DNA from: an uncultured Pelagibacteraceae bacterium
GTDB taxonomy: Bacteria; Pseudomonadota; Alphaproteobacteria; Pelagibacterales; Pelagibacteraceae
NCBI GenBank assembly: GCA_902623395.1
Contig: CACNTN010000001.1
Coordinates: forward strand, 107,323 to 171,322
Reading direction: 5' to 3'
DNA length: 64,000 bases
Shown: positions 40,925 through 51,500 of the stretch, one piece after another
Position numbering within the stretch: position 1 is the first letter of the stretch
How the letters are laid out: every line of letters starts with the position of its first letter
The notes under the pieces: generated by a model
The model's database searches: none
The model's input: the letters and a program-made list of their open reading frames with translations, nothing else
What the model was told of the DNA's origin: nothing
Made by a program: the position numbers and the translations under genes

Positions 40925-42212
40925 TTTTAAAAAAATCCAAATTGTTAGTCTTTTTGTATTGATCCAATAAAAGCTGTGCTCTATTCTTTTTATTCTTAAT
41001 TACATTTTCAACATGTTTTAGATAAACCGTTTCATCATTTCCTTTAGAATTTACCCGTTCTCTTTTCATTAAACCTCTTTTAGCAATATCAAAAAATATA
41101 TTTCCCCATTCGTGTAATTTTTTACCTTCAAGTTCTGTTTCAAGACCTTTTTTTGGGGACTCTAAATATGCAATCATCACATTCTCTTTTTTCCATTTCA
41201 TTGAAATCTCAAAAGCTTCATCAAGACCTTCATAAAATATTCCAGTAAAAAAAGCTGGTCCGTCACAAAGACACTCCCAATCGCAAGCATCTAAAGATCT
41301 TAACTCTATAAATTGTTTTAACCTTACTTCGGTAAATATTGTTGCAAGATGAGTTTCAAAATCTAGTAAATTTGCTTTATCTTTAAGATTTGAAAAATTC
41401 CCATTTATGAAATCTTTAAAAGATTGACCGTTTGGTTCAATATAATTTTTATCTCTTATCGCAAATAAAATTGGATATTCAATTACATGATCAAAATATT
41501 TTTCAAAGTTTACTTTTTCAAAAGCAATTGGCATTATTCCCCCTCGAGAAGTATTCTGCCAAACTTTATTTCTATATGAATAATAGCCTACTGGTTTTCC
41601 AGACTCAAATGGTGAATTTGAATAAAGGGCTATTGTTAAAGGTATTAAATAATTTCCTAATCTAAAAATTTTTTCAAAGTTTTTTTCTGAAGTGTAATCG
41701 TAATTAATTTGTATACCGCAGGTTCTGTACATCATTTCTAAACTCTGCTTACCTCCCTTGGGCATTTCTGTTGTCATTATTTTATATCTACTTTTTGGGC
41801 TTTTAGGTATATCTGACAAATTATTAAAAGGATCAAAACCAATCGATACAGTATTAATATTCAAGTCTTTACTTGCAGCCTCTATTTCTTTTAAAAATTT
41901 TGAACTCTCACTACAAACTTGATGAATATTTTCTAACGGTGCGCCAGACAACTCACATTGTAAACCTGGTTCTGTAGTAATTTGTTGGTTGTCTCTTTGC
42001 ATGCCAATAATATTTTCTTTTTCATAAAGAGGTTTCCAATCATTTACTTTTAAGTTTTCAAAAAGTTTTTTTAAAGTTTCAAAAGAAATTCTTTTCTTGT
42101 TTACTCCTTCAAACAAAAACCTTTCGTGTTCGACTCCTATTTTAAGATTATTTTGACTTTTAATTCCTTTAGAAAAATACTCTATGAATTGAGATTTATT
42201 TTTTATGTCCAT
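40890..42212 (-). CDS. gshA: Glutamate-cysteine ligase (plant/alphaproteobacterial type)
   Basis: The 440-aa protein belongs to the GCS2-type glutamate-cysteine ligases of plants and alphaproteobacteria. IGVEHERFLF near the N-terminus, TTEPGLQCELSGAPLENIH, MYRTCGIQINYDY and IELRSLDACDWECLC are family features. It makes gamma-glutamylcysteine for glutathione. It is followed by an overlapping gshB. An N-terminal start codon overlaps no upstream gene; the adjacent lipoprotein ends 3 bases upstream. Confidence 0.9.
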   Translation of the reverse strand: MDIKNKSQFIEYFSKGIKSQNNLKIGVEHERFLFEGVNKKRISFETLKKLFENLKVNDWKPLYEKENIIGMQRDNQQITTEPGLQCELSGAPLENIHQVCSESSKFLKEIEAASKDLNINTVSIGFDPFNNLSDIPKSPKSRYKIMTTEMPKGGKQSLEMMYRTCGIQINYDYTSEKNFEKIFRLGNYLIPLTIALYSNSPFESGKPVGYYSYRNKVWQNTSRGGIMPIAFEKVNFEKYFDHVIEYPILFAIRDKNYIEPNGQSFKDFINGNFSNLKDKANLLDFETHLATIFTEVRLKQFIELRSLDACDWECLCDGPAFFTGIFYEGLDEAFEISMKWKKENVMIAYLESPKKGLETELEGKKLHEWGNIFFDIAKRGLMKRERVNSKGNDETVYLKHVENVIKNKKNRAQLLLDQYKKTNNLDFFKNEKENFNYSGF

Positions 42213-42215
42213 GCT

Positions 42216-42518
42216 TTAAAAACAGTTTTTGCTGCTAAAGCCTACTATCATATTTTTAGGGTTTATCTCAAATTTTCTTTCACATTTAATCTTATATTTC
42301 TCAGATATATAGACATAGTTCCTATTTCTTGTTTTTAAGAATTCTACTTTATCGGGTTGACCAAAAAAACTTTTAAGATCGCTTTCAGGCTTATTTAACC
42401 ATTTGCTTAATTCTTTTTTTTCCTGCTCTGTGGTTTGATTTATTTTTGTCGTTACCGTCTGGCAAGCACTAAGGAAAAGTGTTAAAAAAACAAACAATGA
42501 TATTTTTTTTAATTTCAT
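42216..42518 (-). CDS. Small lipoprotein of unknown function
   Basis: A 100-aa precursor with signal peptide and lipobox LSAC (Cys about residue 19). The mature part contains WLNKPESDLKSFFGQPDK, resembling the SmpA/OmlA-like small repeats that follow a 'xLxxxxGxPD' pattern, and a final Cys pair. It is probably an outer-membrane lipoprotein. It precedes gshA by three bases and may be cotranscribed. Confidence 0.65.
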   Translation of the reverse strand: MKLKKISLFVFLTLFLSACQTVTTKINQTTEQEKKELSKWLNKPESDLKSFFGQPDKVEFLKTRNRNYVYISEKYKIKCERKFEINPKNMIVGFSSKNCF

Positions 42519-42651
42519 TTCAGATGTTATTTTATACCTAAAACTTATAAACAGAAATATTGAGCATAGGTTGTATAATTCTTAAATAGTCCAAATTAAT
42601 TAAGATTTTAAAATGGATATAGAGTATTTAACGTCAACAGGAGGTCTTTAG

Positions 42652-43962
42652 ATGTTAAATAAATATTTTGAGTATAGAAAACACAAAACAAATTTTAGAA
42701 CTGAAGTAATAGCCGGTGTAACAACTTTTCTTACAATGGCATATATTATGTTCTTAAATCCTTTTATTCTCTCTGGTGAATTCGCCGGAACAGAAAAAGG
42801 TTTTTTTGACTTTGGGGCAGTATTCACTGCAACAATTTTAGCAACCGCCTTGGCATGTTTTATCATGGCTTTCCACGGGAAAACTTGGCCCGTTGGTTTA
42901 GCGCCAGGAATGGGTATTAACGCATTCGTTGCTTACGGCGTGGTTGCTGGACAGGGTTATACACCTCAAGCAGCTTTAGGCGCTGTGCTTGTTGCTGGTG
43001 TAATCTTCTTAGCAATTTCACTAACACCGATTAGAGCTTGGTTAATTAATTCAATTCCAAAAAGTTTAAAACTAGGAATTGGTGCTGGTATTGGTTTGTT
43101 CTTAGCAATCATTGGTTTGGAGATAATGGGGGTAGTTGGTGATCACCCGGTAACATTGGTTACATTAGGTGATATTAAAAATCCTTTAGTGCTTTTAGCG
43201 TGTGCAACTTTTGTCTTTATGATTGTTTTAGAAAAGATGAAAGTTAGAGGTAATATAATTATTGGTATATTGCTCTTTAGCATTATTGCATGGGTTTCTG
43301 GCTTAGCTAAATTTAATGGAGTAGTAGGATCAATACCGCCTATGACATATTTGTTTGATTTTGATCTTAAAGCTGCACTCACTGCAGGTATGGCTTCAAT
43401 TGTATTTACTTTATTATTCATTGATTTTTTTGATACGGCCGGAACACTAACTTCTGTTGCCAATGTAGCTGGAAAAGTTGATAGAAAAGGTAAAGTTCAA
43501 GATATTGATAAAGCAATGTTGTCAGATAGTGTTGGAACAGTAGCAGGAGCTATGATGGGTACAACGACTGTAACAAGTTATGTAGAGTCTGGCTCTGGAG
43601 TAAAAGCAGGTGGAAGAACAGGAATGACTTCCTTAGTCATTGGTGTTTTATTCTTGTCATGTTTATTCTTTGCACCTTTAGCAACAAGCTTGCCTAAAGA
43701 GATAGATGGAGCTGCTTTGCTATATGTCGCAATCTTATTCGTAAGAAATATAACCGATATAGAGTGGAATGATATTGCTGAATCAGGTCCAGCTGTACTT
43801 GCTATGATTGTTATGCCACTTACATACAGTATCAGTAACGGTATAGCTTTAGCGTTCATTGCTTATGCTTTAATAAGAGTTTTTACTGGTAAGTTTGGGA
43901 AAACTTCACCTGCGATTTGGGTAATCGCAGCTGCAAGTGTTTTAAGCTTTTACATAGGTTAA
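42652..43962 (+). CDS. NCS2-family purine permease (AdeQ/PbuG-like)
   Basis: The 436-aa protein has about 12-14 membrane spans with the NCS2 signatures GVTTFLTMAYI, GLAPGMGINAFVAYG, LFIDFFDTAGTLT and TTTVTSYVESGSGVKAGGRTG. This is the AzgA/AdeQ/PbuG branch that imports adenine, hypoxanthine or guanine with protons. An AGGAGG ribosome site lies at 42642-42647. The next minus-strand gene is a purine phosphoribosyltransferase, so import and salvage are linked by position. No purine riboswitch is evident upstream. Confidence 0.9.
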   Translation: MLNKYFEYRKHKTNFRTEVIAGVTTFLTMAYIMFLNPFILSGEFAGTEKGFFDFGAVFTATILATALACFIMAFHGKTWPVGLAPGMGINAFVAYGVVAGQGYTPQAALGAVLVAGVIFLAISLTPIRAWLINSIPKSLKLGIGAGIGLFLAIIGLEIMGVVGDHPVTLVTLGDIKNPLVLLACATFVFMIVLEKMKVRGNIIIGILLFSIIAWVSGLAKFNGVVGSIPPMTYLFDFDLKAALTAGMASIVFTLLFIDFFDTAGTLTSVANVAGKVDRKGKVQDIDKAMLSDSVGTVAGAMMGTTTVTSYVESGSGVKAGGRTGMTSLVIGVLFLSCLFFAPLATSLPKEIDGAALLYVAILFVRNITDIEWNDIAESGPAVLAMIVMPLTYSISNGIALAFIAYALIRVFTGKFGKTSPAIWVIAAASVLSFYIG

Positions 43963-43970
43963 ATATTTTA

Positions 43971-43990
43971 GGGCCAGTTAATACTGGCCC
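43971..43990. terminator. Bidirectional terminator between purine permease and phosphoribosyltransferase
   Basis: GGGCCAG (43971-43977) and CTGGCCC (43984-43990) form a 7-bp G+C stem with a 6-base loop, followed by TTTAATTT on the plus strand and preceded by TTTTA. It lies between two convergent genes; the downstream stop codon begins two bases later. Confidence 0.7.
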
Positions 43991-43991
43991 T

Positions 43992-44519
43992 TTAATTTCC
44001 TTTGTTTTTTTTTATTAAATCTTCTATTCGCACTTCCTCATAATGTTCAAAAGGTTGAACTATCCAAGGATTGCTATTAAGTTTTTGAGCACAATAATCG
44101 GGCTCAAATGTTGAGTCTTTCTTTTTCCAAAGAACGGCAGTCTTTATTGATTTTATTTTTCCTTGAAGAGGTGGGTATTTTTTGAGCCAGTCAATACTTT
44201 TATTTAAAGTTACTCCTGTATCAGATAAGTCATCACACAAAAGAATATTTCCACTCATTTCTTGTACCGTTGAACTCATTTCTCTTGAGAAAACTAACTC
44301 TCCTTGCTGATCTTCGGTTCCTTCTCCTGAATAAGACTCCACAGCTAAATAAGCGCATTTAAGTTTAAACACCCTGCTCAATACATCTATAATTGGGGCT
44401 CCACCTCTCATAATACCTATCAATATATCTGGCTTAAATCCACTTTGATGTATTTGTATTGCAAGTTTTTCAACAATGAGATTATACTCTTTCCAATCAA
44501 CAATAAGTTTATCTGCCAT
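43992..44519 (-). CDS. Purine (xanthine/guanine-type) phosphoribosyltransferase
   Basis: The 175-aa protein has the PRPP-binding motif ILLCDDLSDTGVTL, the MRGGAPI loop near the N-terminus and a C-terminal PWIVQPFEHYEEV that matches bacterial xanthine-guanine phosphoribosyltransferase. It recycles free purine bases to nucleotides. The convergent neighbour is the NCS2 permease. Gpt versus hypoxanthine type is not settled by sequence reading. Confidence 0.85.
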   Translation of the reverse strand: MADKLIVDWKEYNLIVEKLAIQIHQSGFKPDILIGIMRGGAPIIDVLSRVFKLKCAYLAVESYSGEGTEDQQGELVFSREMSSTVQEMSGNILLCDDLSDTGVTLNKSIDWLKKYPPLQGKIKSIKTAVLWKKKDSTFEPDYCAQKLNSNPWIVQPFEHYEEVRIEDLIKKNKGN

Positions 44520-44552
44520 GAAAAAAATTAGTTTATTTTTAAGGAGTTGTAA

Positions 44553-44840
44553 ATGAAAGGTTACGTGGTTTGTGTTTATAAAAATATATCTAATGAGGAA
44601 AAGCTTAAAGAATACGCTTTGAAAGCTAGAGCAGCAGTTGAAAGTTTCGAGGGTAAATTTTTAATCAGAGGAGGCAAGACATCGTCTAAAGAGGGTGAAA
44701 AGTCACCAAGAACAGTTGTTATTGAGTTCCCATCCTATGAAAAGGCACTTTCTTTTTATCAATCGAAAGAGTACCAAGATGCTCATTCAATACTTAAAGA
44801 TCATGCAGAACGACAATTCCAAATAGTTGAAGGCACTTAA
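44553..44840 (+). CDS. DUF1330-family small protein
   Basis: A 95-aa ferredoxin-like alpha/beta protein of the DUF1330 family: KGYVVCVYKN strand, YALKARAAVESF helix, EFPSYEKALSFYQSKEYQDA and QFQIVEG. Dimeric alpha/beta-barrel proteins of this type are of unknown function. An AAGGAG ribosome site precedes the ATG. It stands alone between two minus-strand genes. Confidence 0.88.
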   Translation: MKGYVVCVYKNISNEEKLKEYALKARAAVESFEGKFLIRGGKTSSKEGEKSPRTVVIEFPSYEKALSFYQSKEYQDAHSILKDHAERQFQIVEGT

Positions 44841-45463
44841 TATTGTATCGGTTCATTATCGATTGATCTCCATAGATACCAAGTTGCTACAGAACAATAA
44901 GGTGTAAATTTTTTGTAAAGCTTGTTAAGGAAAAACTTTGGAGGAAAGTATTTCTTATTATAATTATTTGAAATAGCTCTAAGCAATCCTATGTCTTGTA
45001 ATGGCCAAATATTTGGTCGATTAAATGTAAAAAGCAATATCATTTCTGCAGACCACCTTCCAATTTGTTTTAGGTTAGATAAATATTCTATGGCTTCATC
45101 GTCCGTCATTTTTCCAATTATTTCAGGCTTAAAAGTTTTATTAAGAGTTCTTTTGGCTAAATCTTTTATACCTTTAACTTTTTGTTTACTTAGGCCACAA
45201 CTTTTTAAACTACTAAAGGATAATTTATTTACTGTCTTTGCACTTATTTTATTTTTACATTTTTTTTTAAATTTCGAAAAGACTGAGTTAGCAGCAGCAA
45301 CACTAATTTGTTGGCCAATTATACTTTTGCATAATGAAAAAAAAACATCATTTCTCGTCACAAGGGACCCATCTTTATAATCATTAATGAGCTTTTTCAT
45401 CACCTTATCCTTTTTTGATAAAATTCTCTTGGCTCTAGCCCAGTATTTAGGAGGCTTACTCAT
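44837..45463 (-). CDS. DNA-3-methyladenine glycosylase II-like (HhH-GPD)
   Basis: The 208-aa protein is an HhH-GPD base-excision glycosylase. The helix-hairpin-helix LKQIGRWSAEMILLF is followed by the catalytic Asp in PLQDIGLLRAI. The overall match, including SIIGQQISVAAANSVF, is to the AlkA/MAG branch that removes alkylated purines. It lacks the N-terminal TBP-like domain of E. coli AlkA, as many short bacterial forms do. It overlaps the upstream transporter gene by four bases. Confidence 0.88.
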   Translation of the reverse strand: MSKPPKYWARAKRILSKKDKVMKKLINDYKDGSLVTRNDVFFSLCKSIIGQQISVAAANSVFSKFKKKCKNKISAKTVNKLSFSSLKSCGLSKQKVKGIKDLAKRTLNKTFKPEIIGKMTDDEAIEYLSNLKQIGRWSAEMILLFTFNRPNIWPLQDIGLLRAISNNYNKKYFPPKFFLNKLYKKFTPYCSVATWYLWRSIDNEPIQY

Positions 45464-46341
45464 GTCCTGGGAGTAACAATTTGTTTCTTCAATTTATTTT
45501 CTCTCATAAAAATTATTAAAGAACTAACAATGACAAGAGATGCCCCAAGCAATGTTAAAATTTTCGGTATTTCGCTCCAAATAAAATATCCAAAAATAAT
45601 TGCAAAAACTAAACTTAAATATTTTATCGGGGTTACAAGTGATGCCTCGGCTAACCTATAACTTTGAGTTAATAATAAATTAGCTACACTTCCACATAAA
45701 CCAAGAATGAAAAACAACAAAAAATCTATAAAATTTGGCATTATCCAATCAGTAAAGAAAATTGTTGCTAAACCTAAAAGAGTGCAAAGTAATGTAAAAT
45801 AAAATGCAATTGTATAATTAGCTTCTGTTTTAGACAAAGATCTAACACTAATAGCCACACAGGCAAAAAATATACAAAATACAATTGGTGTAATATAATA
45901 ATAATTCACATCTATAAATGCTGGTTGAACAATTAATAACATTCCAAGAAAACCGAGAAATACGGCCGACCATCTTTTTATTCCAACCTTTTCAGATAAA
46001 AAAAAGATTGATGCAATTGTAACAAATATTGGTCCACCAAAAGTTAATGAAACTACATCGGCTAAAGGTAATTCTCTTAAGCCTAAAAATAATGCTATTA
46101 TTGCTAAAGCCCCGCTTATAGCTCTAAAGGCATGGAGACCTGGACGAGTGGTTTTATAAAAAGAAAATATTTTATCTTTTGGTATAATAAAAAATATTGG
46201 AATAAATCCTATAAAAAATCTCAAAAAAAGAACTTGGCCAACTGGATAATAGTCCAGCCATTTTACGCAGATATCCATTATGGAGAAGCAAATTACACTT
46301 CCTACCATGTACAATACGCCTATTTGATTTTGTGTTAACAA
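45460..46341 (-). CDS. EamA/DMT-superfamily transporter
   Basis: A 293-aa protein with ten predicted membrane spans in two EamA repeats. RFFIGFIPIFF, FRAISGALAIIALFLGL and LGFLGMLLIVQPAF are typical. DMT transporters export metabolites such as amino acids or import nucleobases; substrate cannot be told. It overlaps the glycosylase gene by 4 bases and starts 39 bases from divergent msrA. Confidence 0.87.
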   Translation of the reverse strand: MLTQNQIGVLYMVGSVICFSIMDICVKWLDYYPVGQVLFLRFFIGFIPIFFIIPKDKIFSFYKTTRPGLHAFRAISGALAIIALFLGLRELPLADVVSLTFGGPIFVTIASIFFLSEKVGIKRWSAVFLGFLGMLLIVQPAFIDVNYYYITPIVFCIFFACVAISVRSLSKTEANYTIAFYFTLLCTLLGLATIFFTDWIMPNFIDFLLFFILGLCGSVANLLLTQSYRLAEASLVTPIKYLSLVFAIIFGYFIWSEIPKILTLLGASLVIVSSLIIFMRENKLKKQIVTPRT

Positions 46342-46380
46342 TTTACTATCCTTTCTACTTCAAAATATATTAAATAACTT

Positions 46381-46827
46381 ATGCAGAAATGTACACTTGC
46401 TCTTGGCTGTTTTTGGAAACCTGAGGAAAACTATAAAAATAAACCCGGAATATTAGAAACTGAAGTGGGCTACGCAGGAGGTAATAGTGGTCAAACAACT
46501 TACGAAGAGGTGTGTACAGGAAAAACTGGACATGCAGAAGTTGTAAGGCTTACCTTTGATGAAAATAAAATTTCTTTTAAAAAAATATTAGATTTATTTT
46601 TTAAAATGCATGATCCGACACAAAAAGATATGCAATTTCCAGATGTGGGAACTCAATATAGAAGTGAGATTTTTTACGAAAGCGAAATGCAAAAACAAGA
46701 TGCTTCAGAGGTTTTAGCTGAGTTTAATAAAAAATTAGATGGTAAAATTCAAACTAATATTTCAAAAATAAAAAACTATTGTAAAGCTGAAGAGTATCAC
46801 CAAAAATATATCGAAAAAAATAAATAA
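46381..46827 (+). CDS. msrA: Peptide methionine (S)-S-oxide reductase
   Basis: The 148-aa MsrA has the catalytic Cys10 in GCFWKPEENY, then EVGYAGG, TGHAEVVRL, FFKMHDPTQKD and GTQYRSEIFY, all family hallmarks. It repairs oxidised methionine using thioredoxin. It is slightly short; resolving cysteine near the C-terminus (NYCKAEEYH) is present. It overlaps the sulfurtransferase start by one base. Thioredoxin is encoded elsewhere in this window. Confidence 0.93.
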   Translation: MQKCTLALGCFWKPEENYKNKPGILETEVGYAGGNSGQTTYEEVCTGKTGHAEVVRLTFDENKISFKKILDLFFKMHDPTQKDMQFPDVGTQYRSEIFYESEMQKQDASEVLAEFNKKLDGKIQTNISKIKNYCKAEEYHQKYIEKNK

Positions 46828-47639
46828 TGCATCAACTAGTTTCAACAGAATGGTTAGGTAAAAATTTAGAAAAAGTAAAAATTTTAGATGCTAGTTGGCA
46901 TCTCCCTAACGCTAATAGAAATTCTTATGAGGAATATAAAACAGAACATATTATTAATTCTATTTTTTTTGATATAGATAAAAATTCAAATCAAAAAACT
47001 AATCTTCCACATATGCTTCCGTCTAAGGAAGATTGGGAAATAATTGTATCTGACTTAGGAATATCTAATTCAGATCATATAATTGTTTATGACAACTCAG
47101 ATGTTTTTAGCTCTTGTAGGGTTTGGTACACTTTTTTGTATTTTGGTCATGACCCAAAACTTATCTCAGTATTAGACGGAGGTTTTAAAAAATGGACAAA
47201 TGAAAAACGCCCCACTACTAAAGATATAGCTAACACTGATAAATCTAAATACATTGCAGCTGAAAATACATCTCTTGTAATAAATAAAGATGAAGTAAAT
47301 AAAAATATTACTAATAATAAATTTCAATTACTGGACGCCAGAGGAGAACAAAGATTTTTAGGTTTACAGCCTGAACCCCGAAAAGAACTTAAAAGTGGAA
47401 ACATTAAAGGATCAATAAACTTGCCATTCCAAAAACTTTTAAGAGAAGATAGAACTTTAAAAAAAAAAGAGGACTTAATTGAGATTTTCAAATCAAAAAA
47501 AATATCAATGGAAAAAGAAATGGCTTTTACATGTGGTTCTGGAGTTACAGCATGCATTTTAGGTCTAGCTAATTCTATTATAAGTGGTAAAAAACCAATT
47601 ATCTACGACGGTTCGTGGGCTGAATACGGTTTAGATTAA
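46827..47639 (+). CDS. sseA: 3-mercaptopyruvate/thiosulfate sulfurtransferase
   Basis: A 270-aa protein with two rhodanese domains. The first is non-catalytic (Ile/Ser-rich loop near DNSDVFSSCRVW), the second has the active-site Cys236 in TCGSGVTACI. The CGSGVT loop, rather than CRxGxT, is typical of 3-mercaptopyruvate sulfurtransferase. It transfers sulfane sulfur to cyanide, thiols or thioredoxin. It is one base from msrA and 6 bases before the RND genes. Confidence 0.9.
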   Translation: MHQLVSTEWLGKNLEKVKILDASWHLPNANRNSYEEYKTEHIINSIFFDIDKNSNQKTNLPHMLPSKEDWEIIVSDLGISNSDHIIVYDNSDVFSSCRVWYTFLYFGHDPKLISVLDGGFKKWTNEKRPTTKDIANTDKSKYIAAENTSLVINKDEVNKNITNNKFQLLDARGEQRFLGLQPEPRKELKSGNIKGSINLPFQKLLREDRTLKKKEDLIEIFKSKKISMEKEMAFTCGSGVTACILGLANSIISGKKPIIYDGSWAEYGLD

Positions 47640-47645
47640 AAAAAA

Positions 47646-48518
47646 ATGAAAACTTCATCAAAAATTAAAACTCTACTAATAACTTTTTTTTTAGCTATTT
47701 TTGCAATCATAACAGCTAGGCATTTTATAGGTCTTCATTTTGAAAAAAAATTTAGCGTAAGACCAGCTCCAGGAGTAATCGTTTCTACAGTTGAAAAATC
47801 ACTCTTTTATAAAAGTATTGAAACTTTTGGCACTGCAATTGCTCAGAACTCAAAAGCTTATAGGGTCCAAGCTAGTAATATAAATGGAAAGCTTAATTTA
47901 GAGAATAGATTTGTAAAAAAAGGAGAAAAAATACTTTCATTAAAAGATGGAGAAAGCTTAATAGCAGATTTTGCTGGCAAGGTGGGAAAAAGGGAAATAG
48001 CTCAAGGTGTTTTAGGTTCAGAAAGTTTAATTATTACACTTGATGATCTAAAGAAAATTGTAATAGATATTAAAGTACCTGAAAATTATGTAGGTATTCT
48101 TAGAACAGGATTAAAAGCTGAGGTTACCAGCTCTGCTTATAAAAAAGTTTTTAAGGGCAAGATAGAAACGATAAGTTCTCGAATCGACCCATCTACTAGA
48201 TCAATCCTTTCAAGAATAATAGTCGATAATTCAAATTTTGAAATAATCCCAGGTCAATTAATGACTGTAAAAATTATCTATGATGAAAAAAACCAAATTG
48301 GTGTACCAGAAAGTGCTGTAACAATTCAGGGAAATACAGCGTTTGTTTATACTGTAAATGATGACACCGCTGAAAAAAAAAATATTGAAATTGGTAAAAG
48401 AAATTTTGGTAAAGTTTCAGTCATATCTGGATTAAGTGAAGGTGATATTGTGATTAGTGAGGGTGTTTCAAAGGTGAGAGATAAGGGTAAAATTAAAATT
48501 GTTACATCAGCAAAATAA
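47646..48518 (+). CDS. RND efflux periplasmic adaptor (MFP)
   Basis: A 290-aa membrane-fusion protein with an N-terminal membrane anchor (about residues 9-28), a short barrel-sandwich/lipoyl region (GKREIAQGVLGSE...), and a C-terminal beta-barrel. It links an RND pump to an outer-membrane channel. Its helical hairpin is unusually short, so it is small for an AcrA-type adaptor (about 370-400 aa). It stops one base before the RND permease. Confidence 0.85.
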   Translation: MKTSSKIKTLLITFFLAIFAIITARHFIGLHFEKKFSVRPAPGVIVSTVEKSLFYKSIETFGTAIAQNSKAYRVQASNINGKLNLENRFVKKGEKILSLKDGESLIADFAGKVGKREIAQGVLGSESLIITLDDLKKIVIDIKVPENYVGILRTGLKAEVTSSAYKKVFKGKIETISSRIDPSTRSILSRIIVDNSNFEIIPGQLMTVKIIYDEKNQIGVPESAVTIQGNTAFVYTVNDDTAEKKNIEIGKRNFGKVSVISGLSEGDIVISEGVSKVRDKGKIKIVTSAK

Positions 48519-51500
48519 ATGTTTTTAACTGACCTTTCAATCAAAAGACCTGTTGTAGCCTCAGTAATGAGTTTGGTTTTAGTTATATTTGGTTTAGTAA
48601 CTTTTCAAGAAATCCCAACGGATGAATTACCTGATGTTCAACCACCTGTTGTTACAATTCAAACTGAATATAGAGGTGCTTCAGCTGAGATAGTTGATAC
48701 ACAAATCACGCAAAAAATTGAAGATTTCGTTGGAGGAACTCCAGGATTAGAGACTATTGACTCTTTCAGTGAAGATGAAAGCTCAAGAATTACTCTAACA
48801 TTTGAAACTGATTTAGATTTAGATGATGTTACTAACGATGTCAGAAGTTCTGTGTCTAGAGTTTTAGATAACTTACCAGAAGGAGCTGAACAACCAGAAA
48901 TCTTCAAGCAAAGTGCCGGTATGCGAACTACAATGTGGTTATCTTTCAATTCTGAAACTATGTCTGATTTGGAGCTAACTGATTATGCAGATAGATATTT
49001 AACTGATACGTTTTCAACAGTGGATGGAGTAGGTCGAGTTATACTTGGTGGTCAAAGAGAATTATCACTAAGGATTTGGTTGGACCCAATCGCACTTGCT
49101 GCAAGAGATTTAACTACCGAGGAAGTTGAAAATGTACTCAGAAAAGAAAATGTAGAATTTCCAGCAGGAAGAATAGAATCAAAAGATATTGATCTAACTA
49201 TAAAACTGAATAAAGCTTACAGTAATTTAGAAAATTATAAAAATTTACCACTAAAAAGAGCAACGGATGGATCAATTATAACTCTTTCTGACGTATCAAG
49301 AGTGGAATTAGGTGCTGAGTCAACTCGTACTTTATTTAAAGGAAATGGAAAACAAGTAGTAGGAATAGGAATTTACCAGCAATCAGATGCTAATACCATT
49401 ACCGTTGCCGATGGGATTAAAAAGAAAATTAAAGAGCTCAAACCTAGTTTGCCCCCAAATACAACTTTAGAAGTTTCATTCGATAGAAGTAATTATATTA
49501 AAGCTGCAGTTAAAGAAGTTTATAAAACTCTTTTTATTGCTTTAATTTTAGTGACTATAATTATTTACCTTTTCTTAGGAAATATAAGAGCACTTGTAGT
49601 TCCTTTGGTAGCTTTACCTGTCTCACTAATTTCAACTTTTTTAGCAATTTATATTTTTGATTTTTCAATCAATCTCTTTACTCTTATGGCTTTAGTGTTA
49701 GCAATTGGAATTGTTGTAGATGATGCGATTGTAATGTTAGAAAATATTGTAAGAAGAATAGAGCTGGGTGATACCCCTCTTGTTGCAGCGTTTAAAGGAG
49801 CTAAGCAAGTTTCATTCGCAATAATTGCTACTACAGTCGTCTTGGTTGCTGTCTTTGTTCCTTTAATTTTTATTAAAGGGATTACAGGTGTACTATTTAC
49901 ACAAACTGCAATCACACTTGCAGCCGCTGTCATTATATCAAGTTTTGTTGCTTTGTCTCTTAGTCCAATGTTAGCCAGTAAGTTCTTAAGGCAAAAAATG
50001 AATAAGTCAAAAATCGTTATAAAATTTGAAAAATTTCTAAAAAATTTAACTTATCTATATAAAGTATCTTTGCTAGGTTGGATTAAAAAAAGAACAACGA
50101 TAACAATTTTTTTATTAGCTACGTTAGCTTTAACTTTATTTTTTTTCAATTTTACCAAAAAAGAGTTAATTGCTCCTGAAGATAGAGGGGCGTTCTTTGT
50201 AATCGTAAAAGCACCGCAAGGTTCTGGCTTTAACTTTACAAAAGATAGAGCTGAAGAGATTGAAGAATTATTGCTGCCAAGTGTAGGAAATGGTGAATAT
50301 AGAAAATTGATAATGAGAGTGCCTGGTTTTGGAAAATCTGCAAAACAAGTGAATAGTGGTTTTATTATTGTACTACTTGAACCTTGGAAAAAAAGAGATC
50401 GTCACGGTGTTCAAATAATGAGAGAGTCTTTTGGAAAAATTTCAAAAGTTCCGGGTGTACTGGCTTTTCCAATTATGCCTCAAGGAATAAGAACAGGGGG
50501 AATTGAGAGCCCTGTGCAATTTGTTATTTTAGGAAATACTTATGAACAGCTTATTGAATGGAAGGAAATCATTAAAAAGGAGGCAAGAAAAAATCCAGGA
50601 CTTACTTCTATAGAAGATGATTTCGATTTAAACAAACCTCAATTAAATGTAAAAATAGATCAAAAGAAAGCAGCTGACCTTGGGGTTTCAACAGAGGATA
50701 TAGGTAAAACTATTGAAACTATTTTTGGATCGAGAAGAGTTACTAACTTTACTAAAGACGGTAAAGAATATTCTATTATTCTCCAAGGTGATATAAAAGA
50801 TAGACAAGAGCCTGATAGTATAAGTAAAGTTTTTGTTAGATCAAAAAACAATAATAAACTTGTATCAATCTCTAACTTAGTTGCATATGATGAGGAAGGT
50901 CAGTCACCTTTCCTAGCGCGATATAATAGACAAAAAGCAGTAACCATTTCAGCTAGACTAGTAGGTGATTATTCCTTGGATGAAGCACTTAAATTTTTAG
51001 TTGGAGTAGTTGAACAAAATACTCCTCAAGCAAAAATAGCTTACAAGGGAGAAAGTGAAGAATACAAAAAAACTAATACTGAATTGTATGTAATTTTTGC
51101 TCTTGCTTTAATAACAGCTTATCTTGCAATGAGCGCGCAATTTGAGAGTTGGAAACATCCATTCACAATAATGCTGACTGTACCAATGGCCATACTCGGA
51201 GGTCTGTTAGGTTTACTTGTAGTAGGTTCATCGTTGAATGTTTATAGCCAAATAGCTCTAATAATACTCATTGGATTATCAGCAAAAAATGGAATTCTAA
51301 TTGTTGAATTTGCAAATCAACTAAGAAAAGAAGGTAAAAATTTAGAAGTAGCTGTATTTGAGGCAGCAGCCATAAGATTAAGACCTATACTTATGACAAG
51401 TTTATCTACAATCATAGGTGTCTTACCTTTAATTCTGGGATCAGGCCCAGGTGCAGCAAGTAGACTTACCGTCGGAATAACTATTTTTGGTGGAATGCTT

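Noticed and set aside
42519-42651. Possible purine riboswitch before the NCS2 permease
   Set aside because: The leader lacks the conserved purine-aptamer loops; only a good ribosome site is visible.
49649-49933. Minus-strand ORF inside the RND permease
   Set aside because: It is a shadow of the conserved transporter gene.
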